Positions 1-9,201 of a stretch of 64,000 nucleotides of DNA are shown piece by piece. This DNA comes from CAVUAF01 sp964460655 (GTDB lineage: Bacteria; Acidobacteriota; Terriglobia; Terriglobales; Acidobacteriaceae): positions 62,001 through 126,000 of the forward strand of contig CAYWSH010000001.1 of assembly GCA_964460655.1 (NCBI GenBank). The letters run 5' to 3'. Position numbers and translations under genes: made by a program. Below the pieces are notes generated by a model. It was given only the letters and a program-made list of their open reading frames with translations. It was not told the origin of the DNA and made no database searches. Within the stretch, counting starts at the first letter, position 1. Each line of letters starts with the position of its first letter.

Positions 1-1
1 C

Positions 2-2008
2 ATGCTGTTGTGCCCAGTTCACGGCGACCGCACTGCCGTTGAGCAGCACCACGACGAGCGGCTTGCCGGTCGCTGCCACCGCTTCCAGCATCTCCTGCTG
101 GGTGCGCGGCAAGTCGAGATCCACGCGATCGCCACCGAAGAATCCGGGCGCGCTCACGTCCGTCATCTCTTCACCTTCGAGTTGCGGCGAGATACCGACG
201 AATGCGACCACGACATCCGCATTGCGCGCGGCGGCGACCGCCGGCGCGAGCAGGCTTGGCGGGGCCCACACCAGGCGTACCGAGGAATCGTCACGCGCCT
301 GGTAGTGCTCGACGAGGATGTGATATGCGCGCCCCGCCTCCAGGTGGACAGGCGCGGTAACTGTGCGCGCCGGATGACGCAGCCAATCGTCGATCAGGAG
401 ACTGCCATCAAGGGACAAACGCACACCATCGCGCGCGGCCACACCGAGCCGGTAGTCGGCCGTCTCGGTCGGGGTAAGGGTTGCGGTCCAGCGAACGGAG
501 AAGTTGGAACGTAGTTCCTCGGATGGCGGCGCGACGAAATCGTAAAGCAGTCTTGGCTCGCTCCGCGCGAGCACCGGCGTGCCGGTCAGCGATGGATTCG
601 CGAAGTACTCTACCATCACGCCAGAAGCACCCTGCGGCGTGCGCAACAAAGACGCTGGCACCTCTACCGCCGAGGTCTCGCTGAGCAGACTACCCGGCGC
701 GTAGGTGATGTTCGCGTCGCCGAAGCGCTTCATCATCCCCCCGAGCGGCGTGACCGGATGCGATGGCGTGCCGTTGTAATTGCCCAGCAGGATGTCGAGC
801 GAATCGGCGTTCGGTCCGACGACCGCGATCCGTTTGTACTTGCTTCCGAGCGGCAGGAATCCGGCTTCGTTCTTCAACAACACGATGGACTCGCGCGCCG
901 ACCGCAGCGCCAGCTGCCGATGCTCCGCCGAGTCGTTCTCCGCCATCGGAATACGCGCATAGGGGACCGATTCGGGCGGATCGAACATCCCGAGGCGAAA
1001 CCGCGCCGTGAATAGCCGGCGCAGCGAAGTGTTGAGGTCGGCAGCGGAGAGCTGGCGATTACGTGCAGCTTCGCGCAGGTAGCTGTATTCATCCCCACAG
1101 CTCAGGTCAGTGCCGCTCTTCACCGCAAGTGCCGAGGCCTGCTCGATGGTGAGCACATAGCGATGGCCCGCGTAGATATCGCCGATGGCGCCGCAATCGG
1201 AGACGACGTAGCCATCAAACCTCCACTGCTTGCGCAGCAGATCGAGCAGCTTCTCGTTCGCGCACGCCGGCGCTCCCGAGACGGCGTTATACGCGCACAT
1301 GATGGACTGGGCATGGCCCTCCACCACCGTCGCGCGGAAGGCGGGCGTGTAGGTATCCATCAGGTCGTGCGCCGAGACGGGAACGTTGAACTGGTGACGC
1401 AGCACCTCAGGCCCGCTGTGCACGGCGTAGTGCTTGGGCGTGGCGATCGTCTTGAAGTACTTGGGATCGTCGCCTTGCAAGCCGCGCACGAAGGCAACGC
1501 CGAGCCGCCCGGTAAGGAAAGGATCTTCGCCGAAGGTTTCCTGGCCGCGTCCCCACCGCGGATCGCGGAAGATGTTGATGTTGGGCGACCAGAACGTCAG
1601 GCCGTAGTACCGGGTGCGATTTCCGTGCGCGATGGCATCGTGATACTTGGCGCGCGCCTCCGTGGAAATGACGTCTGCAACGTCGTGGATCAGAGGCGCG
1701 TTCCACGTCGCGGCCAAACCGATCGCCTGAGGAAATACCGTGGCATAGCCGGCGCGGGCCACGCCGTGCAAGCCCTCGTTCCACCAGTTGTACGCGGGAA
1801 TGTTCAGGCGTTCGATCGCTGGCGCGACGTCCTGCATCTGCGAGATCTTCTCTTCGAGCGTCATGCGGCCGATCAGGTCGTCGACGCGGCGCTCGAGAGG
1901 CGCACTCGGGTCGAGATAAAGCGGACGTGAGGCCTGGGCGAACGACGCCACTCCCACGAGCAGAAACACGAAGCACACGCCCAACTGCCGCCGCTTGCTC
2001 ATCGCCAT
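2..2008 (-). CDS. GH3 glycosidase with PA14 insert (probable beta-xylosidase), 3' end cut by window
   Basis: Secreted family-3 glycoside hydrolase, open at the left edge (669 codons visible). The start ATG at 2008 is preceded by GGGAGGA and followed by a signal peptide ending near FAQA. The N-terminal TIM barrel begins with LIGRMTLEEK and carries the nucleophile motif VVSDCGAI, with Asp at about residue 271; SDC rather than SDW is the form seen in many GH3 xylosidases/arabinosidases. The second domain starts at SARESIVLLKNE, and a PA14-type beta-sandwich (about residues 470-590, VEYFANPSLTG to VRLVWAPPS) is inserted in it before VVVLLNGS. It is last in the visible ROK-TonB-SGNH-SDR-GH3 run, 19 bases after the SDR stop. 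Xylosidase specificity is inferred from the motif and the xylan context; arabinofuranosidase or glucosidase activity is possible. Confidence 0.9.
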   Translation of the reverse strand, partial: MAMSKRRQLGVCFVFLLVGVASFAQASRPLYLDPSAPLERRVDDLIGRMTLEEKISQMQDVAPAIERLNIPAYNWWNEGLHGVARAGYATVFPQAIGLAATWNAPLIHDVADVISTEARAKYHDAIAHGNRTRYYGLTFWSPNINIFRDPRWGRGQETFGEDPFLTGRLGVAFVRGLQGDDPKYFKTIATPKHYAVHSGPEVLRHQFNVPVSAHDLMDTYTPAFRATVVEGHAQSIMCAYNAVSGAPACANEKLLDLLRKQWRFDGYVVSDCGAIGDIYAGHRYVLTIEQASALAVKSGTDLSCGDEYSYLREAARNRQLSAADLNTSLRRLFTARFRLGMFDPPESVPYARIPMAENDSAEHRQLALRSARESIVLLKNEAGFLPLGSKYKRIAVVGPNADSLDILLGNYNGTPSHPVTPLGGMMKRFGDANITYAPGSLLSETSAVEVPASLLRTPQGASGVMVEYFANPSLTGTPVLARSEPRLLYDFVAPPSEELRSNFSVRWTATLTPTETADYRLGVAARDGVRLSLDGSLLIDDWLRHPARTVTAPVHLEAGRAYHILVEHYQARDDSSVRLVWAPPSLLAPAVAAARNADVVVAFVGISPQLEGEEMTDVSAPGFFGGDRVDLDLPRTQQEMLEAVAATGKPLVVVLLNGSAVAVNWAQQH

Positions 2009-2027
2009 TGTCCTCCCACGGACTTCC

Positions 2028-2804
2028 CTACTGATTCACACCGCTGGCCAGAAAACCGCCATCGACGGCCAGCAGATGTCCGGTCACAAAGCTGGCGCTG
2101 TCCGACGCCAAGAAGACCGCCGCGCCGACCAACTCCTCCACCTGCCCGAACCGTCGCATCGGCGTGCGCAGCAGGAATTCCTGTGCACGCGGCGTGCCGT
2201 CCAGCAGCTTGGCATTCAGCTCAGTGCGGAACACTCCCGGAACAATGGCGTTCACGCACACGCCGTGACCGGACCACTCCACCGCCAGCGACTTCGTCAG
2301 CGCGGCCACAGCAGCCTTGCTGCACGTGTAGCCGGCGACCTCATACATTCCCAGAAAGGAGGCCAGCGATGCAATGTTGACGATACGGCCGTATCGCCGT
2401 TCGACCATCCGCCGGCCGAAGATCTGGCACGCGCGCAGCGTGCCGGTGACATTGGTATCGAAGATCCGGGCCCAGTCGGATTCGGCGATCTCCAGGATGG
2501 GACTCCGCTGCGTGATCCCGGCGGCGTTGACGAGGATGTCGACCTTGCCGAATGCGGCCCACGTCTTCTCGAGCAGCGCTTCGATGGTTCCACGATCGGT
2601 GACGTCGCACGCGATCTCGAGTGAGCGCCTGCCATGACTCGCGATCTCGCTGACGGCGGCGCGCACCAGGTCTATCCGCCGGCCGGTCGGGACCACGTCG
2701 GCGCCCGCGATGGCCAGACCGTTCGCCAACGCGAGGCCGATGCCCGACGTTCCGCCAACCACGACTGCGGTCTTGCCCGTCAGGTCCAATCCCGGATGTC
2801 CCAT
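2028..2804 (-). CDS. SDR-family NAD(P)-dependent oxidoreductase
   Basis: Classical short-chain dehydrogenase of 258 residues, cytoplasmic (no signal peptide). Cofactor motif GGTSGIG is at residues 17-23, NAAG at 93-96, and the catalytic set is Ser146, Tyr159 and Lys163 in YTCSK. The C-terminus has the usual VTGHLLAVDGG. Overall it resembles gluconate 5-dehydrogenase/KduD-like SDRs that reduce keto-sugar acids. It lies 23 bases after the SGNH esterase and 19 bases before the GH3, all on the same strand, so a role in oxidising or reducing a sugar released by the locus is likely. Substrate is not readable from the sequence. Confidence 0.9.
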   Translation of the reverse strand: MGHPGLDLTGKTAVVVGGTSGIGLALANGLAIAGADVVPTGRRIDLVRAAVSEIASHGRRSLEIACDVTDRGTIEALLEKTWAAFGKVDILVNAAGITQRSPILEIAESDWARIFDTNVTGTLRACQIFGRRMVERRYGRIVNIASLASFLGMYEVAGYTCSKAAVAALTKSLAVEWSGHGVCVNAIVPGVFRTELNAKLLDGTPRAQEFLLRTPMRRFGQVEELVGAAVFLASDSASFVTGHLLAVDGGFLASGVNQ

Positions 2805-2827
2805 GCATCCTCGATCCGATCCCGTGA

Positions 2828-4111
2828 TCAGGGCCGCTTACGCTTTGCCGGTGCCGCGCCTTTCGTGGCGACCCCATTAAATAAGGAGAGCGGTATCGCG
2901 CCTGCCATCGCGGCATAGCCCGCCGGTGACGGATGCAGATGGTCGCCGGAGTCGTATTGCGGCAGCAGGCGCTCCGGATGCGCCGGGTCGCGCGTCACCT
3001 GGTCGAGGTCGACCACGGCATCAAAGCGGCCCGCGTTGCGGATCCATTGGTTCACTGCCTGCCGGTCCGCATCGGTGAGCGGCGACGGGTGGTAGTAATC
3101 GGAGCCGACGAACGGCAGGATCGTCGCACCGATCACACGAATGCCGTGCGCATGCGCGCGCGCGATGATCTGCTCATACGCCGCGATCAAACGCTGGACC
3201 AGCTCCGCACGATCAGCCGCCGGCGGATCGCCGGTGCGCGAAAAACCGCCGATGTCGTTGATGCCCTCGAGCACTATCAGGTAGCGCACTCCGGGCGGCG
3301 CCAAGACATCATGATCGAGGCGCGCGACCGCGTTCGGGCCGAGCCCATCCAGCAATAGACGGTTGCCACCGATCCCCTGATTGAGCACCGCGAGGTTACG
3401 CGTCACTGCACTTTCTTGCAGCCGCTTGGCGAGCACATCGGGCCAGCGATCGTTGCCATCCGTGGTGGCGCCGTGGCCATCCGTGATCGAATCACCCAGC
3501 GTGACGATCGCGGCGGCGCGCGCATCAGCCGCGACGTCCACGCCCGCGATGAAATACCAGTGGACGATCTTCGCGGCGTCGGAAAACTCAGCGGCGGATA
3601 CATGGTCGCCGACGACCCAATAGGAGGTTGCGCGCGAACCGGGATGGCCGGTCTGGCGTGCCGGCAGCGCACTCAGATGCAGCGTGATACTCAGATCCGA
3701 GAGCGGTGTGGCGGCGAACGCGACCGGATCGGAGGCGTAGTCGGCGCCCGCCGGCACCGTGACTTCAGGCCGGCCGGAAAAGCTCACCGGCGTGTCCGTC
3801 GCAGGATCGATGCTGCTGGATGCTGCCGACACGGGACGCGCGATGTGGACCGCGGTGAAGTGCAGCGGCGCGCCACCATGGCGATTGGAGACGCGGATCC
3901 GCAGCGACCTTCCACCGAGCGACAGATGCACGACTTGACGCAAGGTGATGTCGCCAGCGTTCTCTGCGGGAAGCACGTTGGCCGGTTCGACCAACTGCTG
4001 CGCCGAAGCCCAGGTTCCGACCCAGGTGGCGTTGTTCTGCGCAGCCGTGGCCGACGCGCACACGACCACGAACGCGAACCAACCACGCCACGGCTTATGG
4101 CGTTGCTTCAT
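2828..4111 (-). CDS. Secreted SGNH/GDSL-family esterase
   Basis: 427-residue exported hydrolase with a signal peptide (positively charged start, hydrophobic FAFVVVCASATAA). The N-terminal third (residues about 30-190) looks like a beta-sandwich. The SGNH domain follows: block I GDSITDG carries the catalytic Ser, block III is EGINDIGG, and the C-terminal SGDHLHPSPAGY carries the Asp-x-x-His pair. In a xylan locus the likely job is removing acetyl or other acyl groups from the polymer (inference). It follows the TonB receptor gene by 99 bases that contain a nested inverted repeat, and precedes the SDR by 23 bases. Confidence 0.88.
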   Translation of the reverse strand: MKQRHKPWRGWFAFVVVCASATAAQNNATWVGTWASAQQLVEPANVLPAENAGDITLRQVVHLSLGGRSLRIRVSNRHGGAPLHFTAVHIARPVSAASSSIDPATDTPVSFSGRPEVTVPAGADYASDPVAFAATPLSDLSITLHLSALPARQTGHPGSRATSYWVVGDHVSAAEFSDAAKIVHWYFIAGVDVAADARAAAIVTLGDSITDGHGATTDGNDRWPDVLAKRLQESAVTRNLAVLNQGIGGNRLLLDGLGPNAVARLDHDVLAPPGVRYLIVLEGINDIGGFSRTGDPPAADRAELVQRLIAAYEQIIARAHAHGIRVIGATILPFVGSDYYHPSPLTDADRQAVNQWIRNAGRFDAVVDLDQVTRDPAHPERLLPQYDSGDHLHPSPAGYAAMAGAIPLSLFNGVATKGAAPAKRKRP

Positions 4112-4130
4112 GCCTTAGAGGGGAAGCAGA

Positions 4131-4205
4131 GAGCGGGTCGTCGATCCATCCCGTCAGGTCCGCTTGCGACTTGACGGGCTCTCGGAGGCCCGACGACCCG
4201 CGCTC
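4131..4205 (-). other. Nested stem-loop between TonB receptor and esterase genes
   Basis: Outer arms 4131-4143 and 4191-4205 pair over GGGTCGTCG/CGACGACCC plus GAGC/GCTC separated by a two-base bulge. Inside, 4150-4160 (CCCGTCAGGTC) pairs with 4168-4178 (GACTTGACGGG) around a seven-base loop, with one wobble. No U-run follows, so it is not a textbook terminator. It starts 6 bases after the TonB receptor stop and ends 19 bases before the esterase ATG. It may be an mRNA processing, stability or attenuation element. Confidence 0.6.
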
Positions 4206-4210
4206 ATCCC

Positions 4211-7200
4211 TTAGAACGTGACCTTCGCCGCCAGCCATATACTCCGGTTGCCAGGATCAGGACCGAAGAAGCCGCCGGGTTGCAGCGTGCCGGTGATGAC
4301 GCCAAAGTTGTTGTTGCTGCCCGTATTGCACAATTGGCCGCTGGTCGCCACCGGACCCGGCGTGGTGGCGCTTCCTGGGCAGGACAGACTCGGATTCGCG
4401 AAGTGTGGCGTGTTCGTCAGGCTGAACGCTTCCGCGCGCAGCTGGAAGTTCACCCGCTCCGTGATCCTGAACTCACGCGCCAGGCTGAGATCTGTCTGGA
4501 AATAACCCGGTCCGCGGAATTCATTGCGACTGACGTTGCCATAGTGCGCGTTTGCGTTACTCGTGATCAAGGGAGCGGCGAATGCTGCCGGCTCGAAGTA
4601 GTGACACGAGGGATCGGTCTGAGCACAAGTCACGCCGGTGCGCGGCGGCTTCCCGCCGGTCAGAACGTACTTGCCGACCAGGTCCGCGATCTGCCCGGAA
4701 CCATTCGCGTTCAGGCTGCCGCCCGCGCCGACCGTGAACGGAAGGCCGGTAAGACGGCTGATCACCGGGTTGATCTGCCACCCACCAAGGATGTGGCTGG
4801 CGATGCCGCTCGTGGCCCACCGCTGTCCCTTGCCGAAGGGCGGCAGGAACACGCCGTAAATCTTGACGTTATGCGAGCGGTCAAAGTCAGACACGGCGCG
4901 ATTCCGCTCCCAGAATGTCGGGTAGGGGAACCGTATGGCAGAAAGCTCCTCATTGCCCTGGTAGTCAATGGATTTCGACCACGTCCACACCAGTCCGGCG
5001 AGCGTGCCCTGCTTGAAGCGCCGCGTGAGCTTGGTCTGGAGCGAGTCGTATTGGTTGTTCTTGAATGGGATCTCCTGATTGATGCCGCCGGTGTAGTTCT
5101 TGCCCAGGGCGACACTCAGCAAACCGCCCGCGCTGCCGGTTCCAGGCGGTGAGGCATTCGCGTTCATGTTGACCAGCGGCCGCACACCGCGCGCGCCCAC
5201 GTAACCCGTCTCCAGCACGATGCCCTTCCACTCTTGCTCGAACATCAGGTTGAACGAGTTGATGTACCCGCGCTTGAAGGGATTCGGGATGGTCGTCGTA
5301 CCGATGTTCGTCGGCAATGGGATGACGCCCGAACTCAAGTCGGGGATGGGCGTCAGCACGATGCCGGTCGGCACCTGATAGCTGCCGCCACCGAGGCCGG
5401 TGGCATTCTTGCCGGTAAGGCTGGCGACTGCGACCGCATCGCCGTTCGTGATGGTGTTGGCGATGAGGATCGCCGAAGGATAAGCGTTGCGGAAATAGCG
5501 CCAGTTGTTCGGATCGGCGCTCATGCCATAACCGGCGCGGACGACCGTCGAGGGGCGTGCGCGCCAGGCGACGCCCACGCGCGGCAGGAACAGGCCATGT
5601 CCGACGTCGATACCGTCATCACGCGGAATGCTGCCGTAGCCGCCGATCAATACGTTGCCGCTCTTCATGTCGAAGTAGCGGAGGCCCTTGCCGTTGTCGC
5701 TCACGCCGAACGGGTAGTACTCCCAGCGCAGACCGAGCGTGACCGTCAGGTCCGGACGCAGTTGCCACTGGTCGCGCAGGTACCAGGCGTATTGCGACCA
5801 GCGCAGTGCCGTGGGATTGAAAAGCGCGCCTGCTTTGCCGGTACCACTCGACAGGCCGAGCAGGAAATCGGCAAACGAATTGAACCAGTTGGTGGTCGCG
5901 CCACGCAGCGACGTGACGCCTCCATTGAACTGCAGCGTTCCCCGCGGCGTCTGGAACGTACCGCCCTGCGGTTGGAAGTGATTCAATTGACCGCGGTTCC
6001 ACTCCACGCCGCCGCGGATCGCGTGTTTGCCCTTGTTCCAACTCAGGTTCGCGCCCGTCACCCACTGCTGGTCACGGAACGTGAACGGATTACCGGTGTT
6101 GTTGTTGCCCAACGCCAGCGGCGTTGAACCCGTAGGGTTGAAGTTGAACCACGGCAAGCCGTTGTAGAGCGTCGCGTCGCCGGGGAAGCCGGAGCCGTTC
6201 GTGCCGGGAATACCGAGCTCGTCGATGCCTCTTGCCTTGTCCAGATCGAAGGTGGCTCCCAGCCGCTGGCGGGTGAAGCCGAAGTTCCAATCCAGCAGCA
6301 AAGAAGGTGTAAACGTGTAAGTGGTGCCCAGGCCGATACTCTGGATCAGGCCGGGAGCATTGCCGAGTTGTCCGCCGCCGGTAGCGCCGCCACCCGCCGT
6401 GCCGAGCACCGGCGGATCGAACGCCAGACTGCGCGAAAAGCTGTAGCGCCCGAAGACCGTGCTCTTCTGGCTCGGGACGTAGTTGATCTTGATGTCGGTG
6501 TTATCGCGATTGAACAATGCGGTACTGCTGGTCTGGAAGTTGCTCAGCCCGTTCGCCGTGGCGAACTCCTGGGAGACGAAGGGCTGGATCAGGGCGATCA
6601 GCTTGTTCGCGGCCGGATCAAAGCGGCTGGAGCAGATGGTGTTCAGCACGCCGTTGCAGGCGATCTGCTGCTTGCCGACGCCGTGGTTGTCGCCCGTCAT
6701 CGGGTCGTAAATGATCGGATTGCCGGGCAGGTTGCGGAAGTCGCCAGTGATCATCTGCGCCAGGGGCAGCGTGAGCACCACCGGTCCTGCCTTCTGCCGC
6801 TGCGTGGTCCGCTCATAGTCGCCGAAGAAGAACAACTTGTTCTTCACGATCGGGCCGCCGATGGTGCCGCCCAACTGGTTCTGGTTGTTCCGGTTCTTGT
6901 GCGGGAAGATGGTCGCGTCGGTCTGGAAGTAGTTGCGCGCGGCAAAATTCTGGTCGGTGTGGTACCAGTGGCCGCTGCCGTGATAATTGTTCGTCCCCGA
7001 CTTGATCTGTACATTCACCGCCGCTCCGCCCGCCATGCCCTGCTCTGCGTCGAATGAGTTGGTCACGACGTTGACCGTCTCGATGGCGTCCGCGGGGGGC
7101 ACATACGCGACGTTGGCGGGCAGCCACGGGTAAAGGTCTTGCGCGCCGTCGAGGCGCGTGTTGTTTCCCTGGTTCGATTGGCCATTGACGTTCGCATTGA

Positions 7201-7762
7201 TGGCGCGCTGCGGATTGCCGGCGAGCGAGTTTGTCTCCGCCGTAAGTCCCACGCCGGGAATGATGCGCAGCAGCGACTGGAAATTCCTGCCTTGCGATCC
7301 CGCAATGGGCAGGTTCTCGACCTGCTGGGCGCTGAGATCGGTGTGGACGTCAGCCTTGTCGGTCTGCAGGAGAGCGGCTTCGCCCGTGACTTCGACCGAT
7401 TGCTCGGTCTTGGCGACTGCCAGCTTCACATCCACACGGCGAACGGTGTTGGCGTCGACGCGCACGTTGTCGAACACCGCGTTGCCGAAGCCGGAAGCCT
7501 TCACCGTGATCCGGTAGTTGCCGGCCTGCAGCGCGGCGAAACGGTAGTCGCCGCTCGCGTCGGACGTCGCCGTCTGCGCGAGGCCGGTACCGACGTTCAG
7601 CGCTTCGACCTGCGCGTTCGGCAAGAACGCGCCGGTCTGGTCGCTCACGTTGCCGGTCAGCGTGCCATAGAGCACCTGCGCTTGTGCGAGACCCGCGAGC
7701 ATCCAGAACACGCAGGCCAGCGTGATGATCCGTGTCCACCGAGGTTGCATTAAGTTCGGCAT
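4211..7762 (-). CDS. TonB-dependent receptor, Oar-like, with carboxypeptidase-regulatory-like domain
   Basis: Outer-membrane receptor of 1183 residues for energised uptake of large ligands, probably xylo-oligosaccharides given its place. I chose the ATG at 7762 (MPNLMQPRW), which has GGAGGAG eight bases upstream; an upstream in-frame start lacks this. Order of parts: signal peptide ending AGLAQAQ, Ig-like carboxypeptidase regulatory domain (about residues 30-115, GTLTGNVSDQTG to YRITVKASGF), plug domain (about 120-250), then a long beta-barrel ending in a terminal Phe (AKVTF), the usual outer-membrane insertion signal. No SusD partner is adjacent, as is usual for this receptor type. It follows the ROK regulator by 63 bases. 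Confidence 0.92.
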   Translation of the reverse strand: MPNLMQPRWTRIITLACVFWMLAGLAQAQVLYGTLTGNVSDQTGAFLPNAQVEALNVGTGLAQTATSDASGDYRFAALQAGNYRITVKASGFGNAVFDNVRVDANTVRRVDVKLAVAKTEQSVEVTGEAALLQTDKADVHTDLSAQQVENLPIAGSQGRNFQSLLRIIPGVGLTAETNSLAGNPQRAINANVNGQSNQGNNTRLDGAQDLYPWLPANVAYVPPADAIETVNVVTNSFDAEQGMAGGAAVNVQIKSGTNNYHGSGHWYHTDQNFAARNYFQTDATIFPHKNRNNQNQLGGTIGGPIVKNKLFFFGDYERTTQRQKAGPVVLTLPLAQMITGDFRNLPGNPIIYDPMTGDNHGVGKQQIACNGVLNTICSSRFDPAANKLIALIQPFVSQEFATANGLSNFQTSSTALFNRDNTDIKINYVPSQKSTVFGRYSFSRSLAFDPPVLGTAGGGATGGGQLGNAPGLIQSIGLGTTYTFTPSLLLDWNFGFTRQRLGATFDLDKARGIDELGIPGTNGSGFPGDATLYNGLPWFNFNPTGSTPLALGNNNTGNPFTFRDQQWVTGANLSWNKGKHAIRGGVEWNRGQLNHFQPQGGTFQTPRGTLQFNGGVTSLRGATTNWFNSFADFLLGLSSGTGKAGALFNPTALRWSQYAWYLRDQWQLRPDLTVTLGLRWEYYPFGVSDNGKGLRYFDMKSGNVLIGGYGSIPRDDGIDVGHGLFLPRVGVAWRARPSTVVRAGYGMSADPNNWRYFRNAYPSAILIANTITNGDAVAVASLTGKNATGLGGGSYQVPTGIVLTPIPDLSSGVIPLPTNIGTTTIPNPFKRGYINSFNLMFEQEWKGIVLETGYVGARGVRPLVNMNANASPPGTGSAGGLLSVALGKNYTGGINQEIPFKNNQYDSLQTKLTRRFKQGTLAGLVWTWSKSIDYQGNEELSAIRFPYPTFWERNRAVSDFDRSHNVKIYGVFLPPFGKGQRWATSGIASHILGGWQINPVISRLTGLPFTVGAGGSLNANGSGQIADLVGKYVLTGGKPPRTGVTCAQTDPSCHYFEPAAFAAPLITSNANAHYGNVSRNEFRGPGYFQTDLSLAREFRITERVNFQLRAEAFSLTNTPHFANPSLSCPGSATTPGPVATSGQLCNTGSNNNFGVITGTLQPGGFFGPDPGNRSIWLAAKVTF

Positions 7763-7825
7763 GAGATATCTCCTCCGAGAATGCATGTTGTTGTGCCGGA
7801 CCCTCCGGCGGACCAAATGGTTTTC

Positions 7826-9040
7826 TTAGGCCGAAGAAGCTTGGGTTCTTTGCTGCTCTACGTAATCCTCGTGGTCGGCTCCGCGTAGCGGGCCAAAGTG
7901 TTTCTGTAGTACCAGCGCCACCGTACCGCGCAAGCGGGCTTCCCTGCCCTCGGCTGGACGAACGCGCGGCGGTTTGCCGACCAGCATCGCTTGCTCCACC
8001 TCCGCCTCGATCGCCGGACCGTAGCGGTGCCACAGGCGGGTGAATTCACCCACGATGACGATCTCTTCCGGCGCCAGTCCGGCAAGGATCATCCGCGTCC
8101 CGCGGCCGACGGCGTGGGCCATGCGATCGAGCGCCTTCAGCGCCAGCGGATCGCCGGCATCGGCGAGCGCCAGCAAGTCGCTGAACTTGAGGTCGGTCGT
8201 GCTCGCTTCGTGGTAATAGCGCAGGGCTGCGCGGTGCGAGGCGTACACCTCCCAGCATCCGCGATTGCCGCAGGAACACTCCGGACCCTCGGGATCGAGC
8301 GACACGTGCCCGAACTCGCCGGCCATCCCGTGCAGCCCGCGCGCCAGTTGTCCGTTCACGAAGATCCCCACACCCACGCCCTCAGAGACCGTGATGACGA
8401 CCAGGTCGCGGACCTTCTCGGTGTGGCCGAACCAGACCTCGGCGAGCACACAGGCGTTGGCGGCGTTCTCCAACTCGACACGCAGTCCCGTCGCCCGCTC
8501 AAGTGCGCCCTTGAAATCGAAATCGTTCCACTTCAGGTTCGGCGCAAACACCACGCGCTGCGAGCGCTCGTCAAAGCGACCCGGCAAGCTGATGCCGATG
8601 CCTTCGAAGGTCCGGTCCGCATGCGTCTGCCGCAGCTTGGTGAAGGCAGCCGTCAACTCGCGGACGGTAGCGGCCGGAGTGGACGGCGTCGGCATAGTGT
8701 GCTCGGAAAGGAAATGCGCATTCACGTCGGCGGCGCCGACCCGAGTCTGGGCAGGGCGCAGATCGGCCACCAGCATGGCCCGCCGGTCGTTCAACCGTAA
8801 GAAGCGCGGACGCCGGCCGCGCGGCAATCGCCCGGTGGGCCCGTAGATGACCCATTTCTCGTCGATGAGTTGTTCCGTGATCAGCGAGATCGTGCTGCGT
8901 TGCAGACCGGAGACGCGCGCCAGGTCGGCGCGGGAGATGGGTTGGCGGCGGCGGATGAGATTCAGCACGACGCCGCGATTGATGTCGCGCGCCGTCTCGC
9001 TGGAGGCGACTTGCGTATTAGTGAAGTCGATTCGGCGCAT
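7826..9040 (-). CDS. ROK-family transcriptional regulator (XylR/NagC type)
   Basis: 404-residue repressor-type ROK protein. A winged helix-turn-helix occupies about residues 20-75 (ISRADLARVSGLQRSTISLI). The ROK/kinase-like sugar-binding fold follows, with the zinc-binding CSCGNRGCWE motif at about residue 255. Full length with a DNA-binding domain separates it from ROK kinases. It sits directly after the xylanase operon and immediately upstream of the TonB receptor, behind its own sigma-70-like promoter, so it probably senses xylose or a xylo-oligosaccharide and controls one or both operons (inference). Confidence 0.9.
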   Translation of the reverse strand: MRRIDFTNTQVASSETARDINRGVVLNLIRRRQPISRADLARVSGLQRSTISLITEQLIDEKWVIYGPTGRLPRGRRPRFLRLNDRRAMLVADLRPAQTRVGAADVNAHFLSEHTMPTPSTPAATVRELTAAFTKLRQTHADRTFEGIGISLPGRFDERSQRVVFAPNLKWNDFDFKGALERATGLRVELENAANACVLAEVWFGHTEKVRDLVVITVSEGVGVGIFVNGQLARGLHGMAGEFGHVSLDPEGPECSCGNRGCWEVYASHRAALRYYHEASTTDLKFSDLLALADAGDPLALKALDRMAHAVGRGTRMILAGLAPEEIVIVGEFTRLWHRYGPAIEAEVEQAMLVGKPPRVRPAEGREARLRGTVALVLQKHFGPLRGADHEDYVEQQRTQASSA

Positions 9041-9140
9041 TTAATTTGCTGCCCGAACTAACATGGCCGCAAAACCTAACAAATCCGCCCATCGGATGCT
9101 CGTACCACAATCCGAAACGCATCCTTAATTCGCGGCGCGA

Positions 9141-9170
9141 ACTATATGCCCCGCTTTGCGATTCCGTCAA
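9141..9170 (-). promoter_or_regulatory. Sigma-70-like promoter for the ROK-TonB-SGNH-SDR-GH3 run
   Basis: On the minus strand TTGACG (9165-9170) and TATAGT (9141-9146) are separated by 18 bases; each box matches consensus at five of six positions. Transcription would start near 9134, leaving about 95 bases of leader before the ROK ATG at 9040. The leader has two TGTTAG words that could be part of an operator. The 161-base gap 9041-9201 holds nothing else I can identify. Confidence 0.6.
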
Positions 9171-9201
9171 GCATGTATTTTGGAAGCGAGACCCAAGCGG
9201 T

